A DNA stretch of 64,000 nucleotides from Aplectana chamaeleonis (taxonomy: Eukaryota > Nematoda > Chromadorea > Rhabditida > Cosmocercidae), in contig JAPDOI010001316.1 in assembly GCA_029168955.1 (NCBI GenBank), positions 124,001-188,000 on the forward strand, written 5' to 3'. Below the pieces are notes generated by a model. It was not told where the DNA came from. It made no database searches and worked only from the letters and a program-made list of their open reading frames with translations. Shown here piece by piece: positions 37,398 through 49,100 of the stretch. The translations under genes and the position numbers were made by a program. Within the stretch, counting starts at the first letter, position 1, and the number at the start of each line of letters is the position of its first letter.

Positions 37398-37634
37398 ATG
37401 GATGAATTCTCAACAAGTAGTTGTTTTTCAGTCTATTGCCGGTCTATCTCCTCATCCCGTTTTTCTCTCGTGCAGCGATGGCGAATGAAGAGAAATACAG
37501 GCCTGAGACAACTCGTTCACCAAATTTATGCCCTCAGAATGCAGGCATTGAAAAGGAGCCATATCTCCGTTCGTAGAGTTTTGGACGATTTCAGAGATAC
37601 CATTGTAATCAGAGAGTGGCTCTCTCCAAGGTAG
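37398..37634 (+). pseudogene. open-frame block 1 in element copy 2
   Basis: A 78-codon frame opening at ATGGATGAATTC. Its C-terminal half matches block 1 of copy 1 except for Asp-to-Gly at one residue and three silent changes. It ends at the same AAG-GTAGGAATGA site. The protein family is not recognised and the short length argues against a complete gene. Confidence 0.25.
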
Positions 37635-37669
37635 GAATGAAATCTTAAAAAAAATTTTGAGTAGACTTT

Positions 37670-37918
37670 TTGGCTGAAATGGATTTGACTCGATTCATAC
37701 TCTTAACCGTCCTGATCGAAGAGCATGACTTAGCACTAGTGAAGGCATCAATATTCAATTTTGAAAAGCCGAACGCTAAGACACCAAAAGGAAACATGAA
37801 AAGTTCCATGAAAAAAGACACGGCAATCAGTAGCGTGAGAATGCTAAAAAAAAGTGATTTTAAGCAGGTCAAAATAGGCTTCATTCATGCAATTAAGGCG
37901 AGAAATGGATCCATTTAG
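37670..37918 (+). pseudogene. open-frame block 2 in element copy 2
   Basis: An 82-codon frame, longer than in copies 1 and 3 because an A run is one base longer. The added tail runs through KQVKIGFIHAIKARNGSI. Changes against copy 1 are mostly silent. This version may be closer to the ancestral frame; function unknown. Confidence 0.25.
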
Positions 37919-38593
37919 CGAAAAAAGTTGCTTAAGTTTGATCGGTTGAAATTTCGGTAAATTTCGAGATTAAGTCGGTAAATAGGGGAAATCAAAATTT
38001 ACCGGAAACTCCCAAACCGGGTAATTCGGTAAACGGTAAGTGCACACCCCTGGTGGGGAGTCCGAGCGAAATTGCCATGTTTCACATCTCGTAGACCTGC
38101 ACCCTGGTGTTCGATTAATTTCCACTTATTTCACGATTTCTTACATCGAGGAGCAACAGAAGTTGACGAATATGTTTCGAGAAGTTTGTATATTCACCAA
38201 ACGGATTCTTTTTTTTCACTTTTAGCGAAAACTCAAAAAGAGATAAATATCGGCCGATTTAATGAGGCTGGCTGACTAACGGTAGAGAAAGAAAACGGTG
38301 AATAATCCTTTTTTGAAGGATTTGAGTACATTCCGTATTGTAGGAGACAAGAGAAGCCAATGACAGCTGCATCTGTTCAAAATGTATTGGCTACCATTCC
38401 CGAATTTCGCAATGTTCCGTTTCGCTGTCGGTCCAATCGAGCCGATTGATTAGTACGGCGCCAACCCCCGACGTCTCCCGTTTCTCTCGTGAAAAACGGG
38501 AAGGCGGAGCTTTGCCGAAACGTCTCTCGTTCGCCCCGCCGTGGCAGAAAAAAAGCGGTTCGGCCATCGGTCGAATCGAACTGGTGCCTGAGA

Positions 38594-39105
38594 TGCAACG
38601 GCTAGGGTGATTTCAACACTATCGCAATGGTGTGCGTGCTCTTCCTGAACCCCAATCACTTTCCGCGACTTTCTTTGTGTATTGTTGAAACAATAAAGCG
38701 CTCCGACTGAAGGTGTCAAAATTTGCGTCAAATTTGAACACCGGTCAAACAGACGTCGGTCGGACGTGCCAGACAGTCGGACAGACACAGAACGCCGCTT
38801 ATAATATGTAAGAATGAGGATGAGGATAAGGGTGAGGATTTGCTGAATTAGCGTTCGCTTTCGTTAAAACAGGCCAGACCGCGGCTACTTTCTGTTTCCA
38901 ATAACGTGAACCTGAAGGTAAATCCGAAGCCCCGCCCACTTTCACAAAGCAACTCGTGGTGGTCCCTCAGCTTCATGCACGTTCTAGGCGTCACTTTGAT
39001 AGCTAGTGTGGTCCCACCTCGATTTATAACGAAGGTAGCTTGAAGGACTCAATACGCAACAGCTAGGGTGGTCCCACCACGATCAGCCACGAAAATAACT
39101 CAATA
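38594..39105. repeat. satellite block C: exactly one monomer between element copies 2 and 3
   Basis: 512 bp made of the 212-bp right part of one split monomer and the 300-bp left part of the next. The phase marker is ATGTAAGAATG at 38806. The right part carries the same GGGTGATT, CAGAACGCC and ATGTAAGAATG variants as the right flanks of copies 1 and 3. Copies 2 and 3 therefore form a tandem repeat of 4593 bp (element plus one monomer). Confidence 0.95.
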
Positions 39106-41996
39106 TCTCAGGCACCGGTTCGATTCGAGCGCCGTCAGAACGAGGTTGGACCGTTGAATCGCTCTAGCTCGAAACGAAAAAAGGGGCGGGGTCAACCCGA
39201 AACGTGGCTCGTTCGTTTCGGGAATGACATCGGTCCACCTCTCAAAGCCGGGATTACAGTCTGGATGATTTCGTAACTACTTCGTGGTTCGTGTCTCGGT
39301 CCACCTGTCATAGCCGGGACTGCAGTCTCGATGATGACGTCACTACTTCGTGGATCACGCATCGGTCCACCTTTCATAGCAGGGATTCTAATAACATGAT
39401 GACGTCATCATCTTGTTACCATCGATTCTAGCACTTACCCTTAATAGCTGATATCGCGATAACGTCATTCTTGATTTTCGGAGCATGTGGTTATATAGCT
39501 TTGCCACCATGCTCGAAAAATCAAGGATAGCGTCGTCGCGGTGACCGCAATGCAGGGTGTAGGGCGTAGAGTCGATGCTAACAAGATGCTGACATCATCC
39601 AGGTCTTGACCGTTAAAATCCCACGCCTCAACAAATACTTCTGAATTTATTAATACTCAACAATCAGTTTTCTAGTGGCTGGTTCACACTGATTTATAGT
39701 TCAGAGGGTTTGTTCAATCTTGCCCTGTTTTGTTGTCATACTGTCGTTTTCGGAGCTAAATTCCGCTCTGCAATTGCGGATTACCGCATTTTGCATCATG
39801 CAACACGATATTCGTGCTGGAAGAAAGGTGAATCGTATTCACGTATTCTTCAAGGCCTGGCGAGAAGGTAGGGGCGGCCCCACGAAAATTTTATGGTGTT
39901 CTAAAAAGAATCGGATTTGGCTCTAAGCTTGTATACAGGGGTAGTCTAGGGTGCTGAACACGAATCTGGAGTCCGCTTGTCAAAAATTTGAAGGTTATTG
40001 TAGGATTACGGTAGGTACCATACCATTTAGGCTGCCAAACCTATCTTACTGTTTTGAAAATCGACAAAATGGACACTAAATCCGCATCCACCACCCCGAA
40101 TAACCCTCGCATACAAATTTTGAGTCAAATCTGAGACTTTGACCGAACTACCGCACATCCATACATGATCTGCCATAATCTGCCAAAAATCAACGCTAGT
40201 TTTCCGATGGTCAACATTCTCCAATTTTTTCGGTAGAATCGGTAAATTCGTTGAAGTTTCTAGATCTAAGTTACTCTACATATTCCATGCAACCAAAAGA
40301 ATCTTCAAAGAACCACCACGCAAGGACGAGCGTAGTATCACATATTAACAGTCGGCATGGATCCTATTGATACAATACCGCGTAAATTTTTTGCAAAAAA
40401 AACGTTTTGCTGCATTTTTTGCGCTCACAAAACGCCACATCGCCATAACTAGTTTGAAAGTAGTCCGATTTCAGATGGGAAGTCATTTCTGAATTGCTGT
40501 CGTTGAGTGCTACACGATAGTGTTACAAAATGGTAGATTTAAATCCAGAAGTTCATAGAAAATTACATAATTGGACTACAAAATATATCACTATAAACTG
40601 CTCCCACGGTGATGTTTGCAGACATCTGTCATGTTTTGACCTGTGGTCAACGTGAATTTTAGAAAAAAACGCATTTCTCAACAAAACACCGGAGTAAAAA
40701 AGACTTTATACACATATCTCTGCAGTTGTCTGACCGAGAGGAACACGAAAACTCCCTGGAAACCTAATTCGTCAAATTTCAAGTGAGTTATGGCGATGCG
40801 GCGCTTTATGAGTTCAAAAAACGCCGCAAAACGTCGTTTTTGCGAAAAAAAACGTGCGCGGTACTGTACGTTGCGTTCACTACTGAAGGTTGGCGCAAAC
40901 TCGGCGCCATATGCTACCACATACTGTGCTTCTCCTAGCCGAATTCCGGTCCGCAATTGCGTCTCGACACGCTTTGCGGCCGCACGCTCTGGAGTCGGTC
41001 GAGTTTCCAGCGCCAGAGATGACTCGATGTGGGTTTTTTATACAGTTTTCTCTAATTTTGTTTAGTTTCCAGTTTCCAAAACTCGCCTTGAGTCAACAGA
41101 TCGGCGGATGCTGCGCTGGAAAACTTTTCCGACTCGAAAGCCAGCGCGGCTGCAAAGCGTGTCGAGACCGGAATTAGGCCCAGAGAAGCACAGTAGAAAC
41201 ACCGAATTTGTCCCAACCTTCAATGAAATGCAAAGTATTACCAGTGTATACGCCAACAAACCTCTTAATGACTGACTCCTAACAATGAAATGTCAATTTA
41301 GCACAAAACATGACGTCCAGCAATGCTATGTTCTCAGTGGTCCGTTGGATTTGAGACGGGGTACGCTGTGGAAAGATTTCAAGGTCGCCGGATAGAGGGC
41401 CACTTTGATTAATCTTCTTGACAACCGTATTGGGAAAAAATCAGCAAGAAACTGGTGGAGAAAAATATTAAAAGTCCCAATTTTGAGAGTAATAGGGCTT
41501 ACAGCTATTACAAAACACAGTCTCTCTTTTGCTTCCCATACCTACCATTTGAAGCGCAAGTAGAACTCACGAAAACTTGCCAATTGTTCGTGAAGATCCA
41601 GTTTAGAAAGGTGAAATGCCAGAATTAACACGACGTTTTGACTTGTTTTCACGCTTTTGCAGCAATCCTCTCCAAATATTCGCTACATTAAGGATCAGAT
41701 CTAGATCTTCCTTCAGAAAAACTCAGGATTTTCTTATCGCGGTCCTACGTTGGAGGCACAGTACACCCTCTGATAATAATTTTGCGATTTTCTCGTAAAT
41801 GTATAGATAAACCCTCCTGTATGACACGTGCCAAATGCAAGATCTCAATTTCTCCAAACAAACGAGATATAAGGGACCACCACAGGCCCGACTTCCTTCG
41901 CTCAGCTGACCACCACGGGCCACATCCCTTGTCCGTGGTGGTGAGCGAAGGAGGTCGGGCCTGTGGTGGTCGCTTAACTCGATAGCGACTAGATGA

Positions 41997-42233
41997 ATGG
42001 ATGAATTCTCAACAGGTAGTTGTTTTTCAGTCTATTGCCGGTCTATCTCCTCATCCCGTTTTTCTCTCGTGCAGCGATGGCGAATGAAGAGAAATACCGA
42101 CTTGAGACAACTCGTTCACCAAATTTATGCCCTCAGAATGCAGGCATTGAAAAGGAGCCATATCTCCGTTCGTAGGGTTTTGGACGATTTCAGAGATACC
42201 ATTGTAATCAGAGAGTGGCTCTCTCCAAGGTAG
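41997..42233 (+). pseudogene. open-frame block 1 in element copy 3
   Basis: A 78-codon frame opening at ATGGATGAATTC. The C-terminal half is identical to copy 1, and the N-terminal part follows the copy 2 frame because of the shorter T run. Unrecognised. Confidence 0.25.
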
Positions 42234-42264
42234 GAATGAAATTTAAAAAAATTGAGTAGACTTT

Positions 42265-42471
42265 TTGGCTGGAATGGATTTGACTCGATTCATACTCTTA
42301 ACCGTCCTGATCGATGAGCATGACTTAGCACTAGTGAAGGCATCAATATTTAATTTTGAGAAGCCAAACGCTAAGACACCAAAAGGAAACATGAAAAGTT
42401 CCATGAAAAAAGACACGGCAATCAGTAGCGTGAGAATGCTAAAAAAAGTGATTTTATGCAGGTCAAAATAG
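42265..42471 (+). pseudogene. open-frame block 2 in element copy 3
   Basis: Identical in peptide to block 2 of copy 1 (68 codons, ending CRSK before TAG). It lacks the longer tail seen in copy 2. Unrecognised. Confidence 0.25.
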
Positions 42472-43188
42472 GCTTCATTCATGCAATTAAGGCGAGAAAT
42501 GGATCCATTTAGCCAAAAAAGTTGCTTAAGTTTGATCGGTTGAAATTTCGGTAAATTTCGAGATTAAGTCGGTAAATAGGGGAAATCAAAATTTACCGGA
42601 AACTCCCAAACCGGGTAATTCGGTAAACGGTAACTGCACACCCCTGGTGGGGAGTCCGAGCGAAATTGCCATGTTTCACATCTCGTAGACCTGCACCCTG
42701 GTGTTCGATTAATTTCCGCTTATTTCACGATTTCTTACATCGAGGAGCAACAGAAGTTGACGAATATGTTTCAAGAAGTTTGTATATTCACCAAACGGAT
42801 TCATTTTTTTTCACTTTTAGCGAAAAATCAAAAAGAGATAAATATCGGCCGATTTAATGAGGCTGGCTGACTAACGGTAGAGAAAGAAAACGGTGAATAA
42901 TCCTTTTTTGGAGGATTCGAGTACATTCCGTATTGTAGGAGACAAGAGAAGCCAATGACAGCTGCATCTGTTCAAAATGTATTGGCTACCATTCCCGAAT
43001 TTCGCAATGTTCCGTTTCGCTGTCGGTCCAATCGAGCCGATTGATTAGTACGGCGCCAACCCCCGACGTCTCCCGTTTCTCTCGTGAAAAACGGGAAGGC
43101 GGAGCTTTGCCGAAACGTCTCTCGTTCGCCCCGCCCTGGCAGAAAAAAAGCGGTTCGGCCATCGGTCGAATCGAACTGGTGCCTGAGA

Positions 43189-46100
43189 TGCAACGGCTAG
43201 GGTGATTTCAACACTATCGCAATGGTATGCGTGCTCTTCCTGAACCCCAATCACTTTCCGCGACTTTCTTTGTGTATTGTTGAAACAATAAAGCGCTCCG
43301 ACTGAAGGTGTCAAAATTTGCGTCAAATTTGAACACCGGTCAAACAGACGTCGGTCGGACGTGCCAGACAGTCGGACAGACACAGAACGCCGCTTATAAT
43401 ATGTAAGAATGAGGATGAGGATAAGGGTGAGGATTTGCTGAATTAGCGTTCGCTTTCGTTAAAACAGGCCAGACCGCGGCTACTTTCTGTTTCCAATAAC
43501 GTGAACCTGAAGGTAAATCCGAAGCCCCGCCCACTTTCACAAAGCAACTCGTGGTGGTCCCTCAGCTCCATGCACGTTCTAGGCGTCACTTTGATAGCTA
43601 GTGTGGTCCCACCTCGATTTATAACGAAGGTAGCTTGAAGGACTCAATACGCAACAGCTAGGTGGTTCCACCACGATCAGCCACGAAAATAACTCAATAT
43701 GCAACGGCTAGGTGGTTTCAACACTATCGCAATGGTGTGCGTGCTCTTCCTGAACCCCAATCACTTTCCGCGACTTTCTTTGTGTATTGTTGAAACAATA
43801 ACGCGCTCCGACTGAAGGCGTCAAAATTTGCGGGAAATTTGAACACCGGTCGAACAGACGTCGGTCGGACGTGCCGGACAGTCGGACAGACACACCACGC
43901 CGCTTATAATATGTAAGGATGAGGATGAGGCCGAGGATTTGCTGAATTCGCGTTCGCTTTCGTTAAAACAGGCCAGACCGTGGCTACTATCTATTTCCAA
44001 TAACGCGAACCTGAAGGTAAATCCGAAGCCCCGCCCACTTTCACAAAGCAACTCGTGGTGGTCCCTCAGCTCCATGCACGTTCTAGGCGTCACTTTGATA
44101 GCTAGTGTGGTCCCACCTCGATTTATAACGAAGGTAGCTTGAAGGACTCAATACGCAACAGCTAGGGTGGTTCCACCACGATCAGCCACGAAAATAACTC
44201 AATATGCAACGGCTAGGGTGGTTTCAACACTATCGCAATGGTGTGCGTGCTCTTCCTGAACCCCAATCACTTTCCGCGACTTTCTTTGTGTATTGTTGAA
44301 ACAATAACGCGCTCCGACTGAAGGCGTCAAAATTTGCGGGAAATTTGAACACCGGTCGAACAGACGTCGGTCGGACGTGCCGGACAGTCGGACAGACACA
44401 CCACGCCGCTTATAATATGTAAGGATGAGGATGAGGATTCGCTGAATTCGCGTTCGCTTTCGTTAAAACAGGCCAGACCGTGGCTACTATCTATTTCCAA
44501 TAACGCGAACCTGAAGGTAAATCCGAAGCCCCGCCCACTTTCACAAAGCAACTCGTGGTGGTCCCTCAGCTCCATGCACGTTCTAGGCGTCACTTTGATA
44601 GCTAGTGTGGTCCCACCTCGATTTATAACGAAGGTAGCTTGAAGGACTCAATACGCAACAGCTAGGGTGGTTCCACCACGATCAGCCACGAAAATAACTC
44701 AATATGCAACGGCTAGGGTGGTTTCAACACTATCGCAATCGTGTGCGTGCTCTTCCTGAACCCCACCCACTTTCCGCGACTTTCTTTGTGTATTGTTGAA
44801 ACAATAAAGCGCTCCGACTGAAGGTGTCAAAATTTGCGTCAAATTTGAACACCGGTCAAACAGACGTCGGTCGGACGTGCCAGACAGTCGGACAGACACA
44901 GAACGCCGCTTATAATATGTAAGAATGAGGATGAGGATAAGGGTGAGGATTTGCTGAATTAGCGTTCGCTTTCGTTGAAACAGGCCAGACCGCGGCTACT
45001 TTCTGTTTCCAATAACGTGAACCTGAAGGTAAATCCGAAGCCCCGCCCACTTTCACAAAGCAACTCGTGGTGGTCCCTCAGCTCCATGCACGTTCTAGGC
45101 GTCACTTTGATAGCTAGTGTTGTCCCACCTCGATTTATAACGAAGGTAGCTTGAAGGACTCAATACGCAACAGCTAGGGTGGTTCCACCACGATCAGCCA
45201 CGAAAATAACTCAATATGCAACGGCTAGGGTGGTTTCAACACCATCGCAATGGTGTGCGTGCTCTTCCTGAACCCCAATCACTTTCCGCGACTTTCTTTG
45301 TGTATTGTTGAAACAATAACGCGCTCCGACTGAAGGCGTCAAAATTTGCGGGAAATTTGAACACCGGTCGAACAGACGTCGGTCGGACGTGCCGGACAGT
45401 CGGACAGACACACCACGCCGCTTATAATATGTAAGGATGAGGATGAGGATTAGGGTGAGGATTTGCTGAATTCGCGTTCGCTTTCGTTAAAACAGGCCAG
45501 ACCGTGGCTACTATCTATTTCCAATAACGCGAACCTGAAGGTAAATCCGAAGCCCCGCCCACTTTCACAAAGCAACTCGTGGTGGTCCCTCAGCTCCATG
45601 CACGTTCTAGGCGTCACTTTGATAGCTAGTGTTGTCCCACCTCGATTTATAACGAAGGTAGCTTGAAGGACTCAATACGCAACAGCTAGGGTGGTTCCAC
45701 CACGATCAGCCACGAAAATAACTCAATATGCAACGGCTAGGGTGGTTTCAACACTATCGCAATGGTGTGCGTGCTCTTCCTGAACCCCAATCACTTTCCG
45801 CGACTTTCTTTGTGTATTGTTGAAACAATAACGCGCTCCGACTGAAGGCGTCAAAATTTGCGGGAAATTTGAACACCGGTCGAACAGACGTCGGTCGGAC
45901 GTGCCGGACAGTCGGACAGACACACCACGCCGCTTATAATATGTAAGGATAAGGATGAGGATTAGGGTGAGGATTTGCTGAATTCGCGTTCGCTTTCGTT
46001 AAAACAGGCCAGACCGTGGCTACTATCTATTTCCAATAACGCGAACCTGAAGGTAAACTCGAAGCCCCGCCCACTTTCACAAAGCAACTCGTGGTGGTCC

Positions 46101-49100
46101 CTCAGCTCCATGCACGTTCTAGGCGTCACTTTGATAGCTAGTGTGGTCCCACCTCGATTTATAACGAAGGTAGCTTGAAGGACTCAATACGCAACAGCTA
46201 GGGTGGTTCCACCACGATCAGCCACGAAAATAACTCAACTCAATATGCAACGGCTAGGTGGTTTCCAACACTATCGCAATGGTGTGCGTGCTCTTCCTGA
46301 ACCCCACCCACTTTCCGCGACTTTCTTTGTGTATTGTTGAAACAATAAAGCGCTCCGACTGAAGGTGTCAAAATTTGCGGGAAATTTGAACACCGGTCAA
46401 ACAGACGTCGGTCGGACGTGCCAGACAGTCGGACAGACACACCACGCCGCTTATAATATGTAAGGATGAGGATGAGGATTAGGGTGAGGATTTGCTGAAT
46501 TAGCGTTCGCTTTCGTTGAAACAGGCCAGACCGCGGCTACTTTCTGTTTCCAATAACGCAAACCTGAAGGTAAATCCGAAGCCCCGCCCACTTTCACACA
46601 AAGCAACTCGTGGTGGTCCCTCAGCTCCATGCACGTTCTAGGCGTCACTTTGATAGCTAGTGTGGTCCCACCTCGATTTATAACGAAGGTAGCTTGAAGG
46701 ACTCAATACGCAACAGCTAGGGTGGTTCCACCACGATCAGCCACGAAAATAACTCACTCAATATGCAACGGCTAGGGTGGTTTCAACACCATCGCAATGG
46801 TGTGCGTGCTCTTCCTGAACCCCAATCACTTTCCGCGACTTTCTTTGTGTATTGTTGAAACAATAACGCGCTCCGACTGAAGGCGTCAAAATTTGCGGGA
46901 AATTTGAACACCGGTCGAACAGACGTCGGTCGGACGTGCCGGACAGTCGGACAGACACACCACGCCGCTTATAATATGTAAGGATGAGGATGAGGATTAG
47001 GGTGAGGATTTGCTGAATTCGCGTTCGCTTTCGTTAAAACAGGCCAGACCGTGGCTACTATCTATTTCCAATAACGCGAACCTGAAGGTAAATCCGAAGC
47101 CCCGCCCACTTTCACAAAGCAACTCGTGGTGGTCCCTCAGCTCCATGCACGTTCTAGGCGTCACTTTGATAGCTAGTGTTGTCCCACCTCGATTTATAAC
47201 GAAGGTAGCTTGAAGGACTCAATACGCAACAGCTAGGGTGGTTCCACCACGATCAGCCACGAAAATAACTCAATATGCAACGGCTAGGGTGGTTTCAACA
47301 CTATCGCAATGGTGTGCGTGCTCTTCCTGAACCCCAATCACTTTCCGCGACTTTCTTTGTGTATTGTTGAAACAATAACGCGCTTCCGACTGAAGGCGTC
47401 AAAATTTGCGGGAAATTTGAACACCGGTCGAACAGACGTCGGTCGGACGTGCCGGACAGTCGGACAGACACACCACGCCGCTTATAATATGTAAGGATAA
47501 GGATGAGGATAAGGGTGAGGATTTGCTGAATTAGCGTTCGCTTTTCGTTAAAACAGGCCAGACCGCGGCTACTATCTATTTCCAATAACGCGAACCTGAA
47601 GGTAAACTCGAAGCCCCGCCCACTTTCACAAAGCAACTCGTGGTGGTCCCCCAGCTCCATGCACGTTCTAGGCGTCACTTTGATAGCTAGTGTGGTCCCA
47701 CCTCGATTTATAACGAAGGTAGCTTGAAGGACTTTAATACGCAACAGCTAGGGTGGTTCCACCACGATCAGCCACGAAAATAACTCAATATGCAACGGCT
47801 AGGGTGGTTTCAACACTATCGCAATGGTGTGCGTGCTCTTCCTGAACCCCAATCACTTTCCGCGACTTTCTTTGTGTATTGTTGAAACAATAACGCGCTC
47901 CGACTGAAGGTGTCAAAATTTACGTCAAATTTGAACACCGGTCAAACAGACGTCGGTCGGACGTGTCAGACAGTCGAACAGACACACCACGCCGCTTATA
48001 ATATGTAAGGATGAGGATGAGGATTAGGGTGAGGATTTGCTGAATTAGCGTTCGATTTCGTTAAAACAGGCCAGACCGCGGCTACTTTCTGTTTCCAATA
48101 ACGCAAACCTGGAAGTAAATCCGAAGCCCCGCCCACTTTCACAAAGTAACTCGTGGTGGTCCCTAGGCTCCATGCACGTTCTAAGCGTCACTTTGATAGC
48201 TACTGTGGTCCCACCTCGATTTATAACGAAGGTAGATTAAAGGACTCAATACGCAACAGCTAGGGTGGTTCCACCACGATCAGCCACGAAAATAACTCAA
48301 TATGCAACGGCTAGGGTGGTTTCAACACTATCGCAATGGTGTGCGTGCTCTTCCTGAACCCCAATCACTTTCCGCGACTTTCTTTGTGTATTGTTGAAAC
48401 AATAACGCGCTCCGACTGAAGGTGTCAAAATTTACGGGAAATTTGAACACCGGTCAAACAGACGTCGGTCGGACGTGTCAGACGGTCGAACAGACACACC
48501 ACGCCGCTTATAATATGTAAGGATGAGGATGAGGATAAGGGTGAGGGTTTGCTGAATTAGCGTTCGCTTTCGTTAAAACAGGCCAGACCGCGGCTACTTT
48601 CTGTTTCCAATAACGCAAACCTTACGGCAAATCCGAAGCCCCGCCCACTTTCACAAAGTAACTCGTGGTGGTCCCTAGGCTCCATGCACGTTCTACGCGT
48701 CACTTTGATAGCTACTGTGGTCCCACCTCGATTTATAACGAAGGAAGCTTGAAGGACTCAATACGCAACAGCTAGGGTGGTTCCACCACGATCAGCCCCG
48801 AAAATAACTCAATATGCAACGGCTAGGGTGGTTTCAACACTATCGCAATGGTGTGCGTGCTCTTCCTGAACCCCAATCACTTTCCGCGACTTTCTTTGTG
48901 TATTGTTGAAACAATAACGCGCTCCGACTGAAGGTGTCAAAATTTACGGGAAATTTGAACACCGGTCAAACAGACGTCGGTCGGACGTGTCAGACGGTCG
49001 AACAGACACACCACGCCGCTTATAATATGTAAGGATGAGGATGAGGATTAGGGTGAGGATTTGCTGAATTCGCGTTCGATTTCGTTAAAACAGGCCAGAC

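Larger units (their letters stand above)
34513..38593. mobile_element. 4.08-kb TIR element, copy 2
   Basis: Same length (4081 bp), ends, orientation and insertion base as copy 1, with about 1% difference by eye. Internal landmarks: 66-bp repeat from 34638, hairpin 34877-34932, imperfect inverted repeat 36285-36620, long hairpin 37277-37371, hAT-like end at about 38050. The stretch 37495-37870 differs from copies 1 and 3 at about ten positions, clustered in the two open-frame blocks. The second block is extended to 82 codons here (37670-37918) by an extra A. Confidence 0.85.
39106..43188. mobile_element. 4.08-kb TIR element, copy 3
   Basis: 4083 bp, same orientation and same insertion base as copies 1 and 2. 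Landmarks: 66-bp repeat from 39231, hairpin 39470-39525, imperfect inverted repeat 40884-41222, long hairpin 41876-41970. It has a private cluster of substitutions at 41505-41645 (for example ATTACAAAACACAG and CTTTTGCTTCCC) where copies 1 and 2 agree, plus small indels near 39640 and 39790. The open-frame blocks (41997-42233 and 42265-42471) match copy 1. Confidence 0.85.

Noticed and set aside
14467..43188. LTR retrotransposons or direct terminal repeats for the 4-kb elements
   Set aside because: The ends are inverted, not direct, and no gag, protease, reverse transcriptase or integrase motif is visible.
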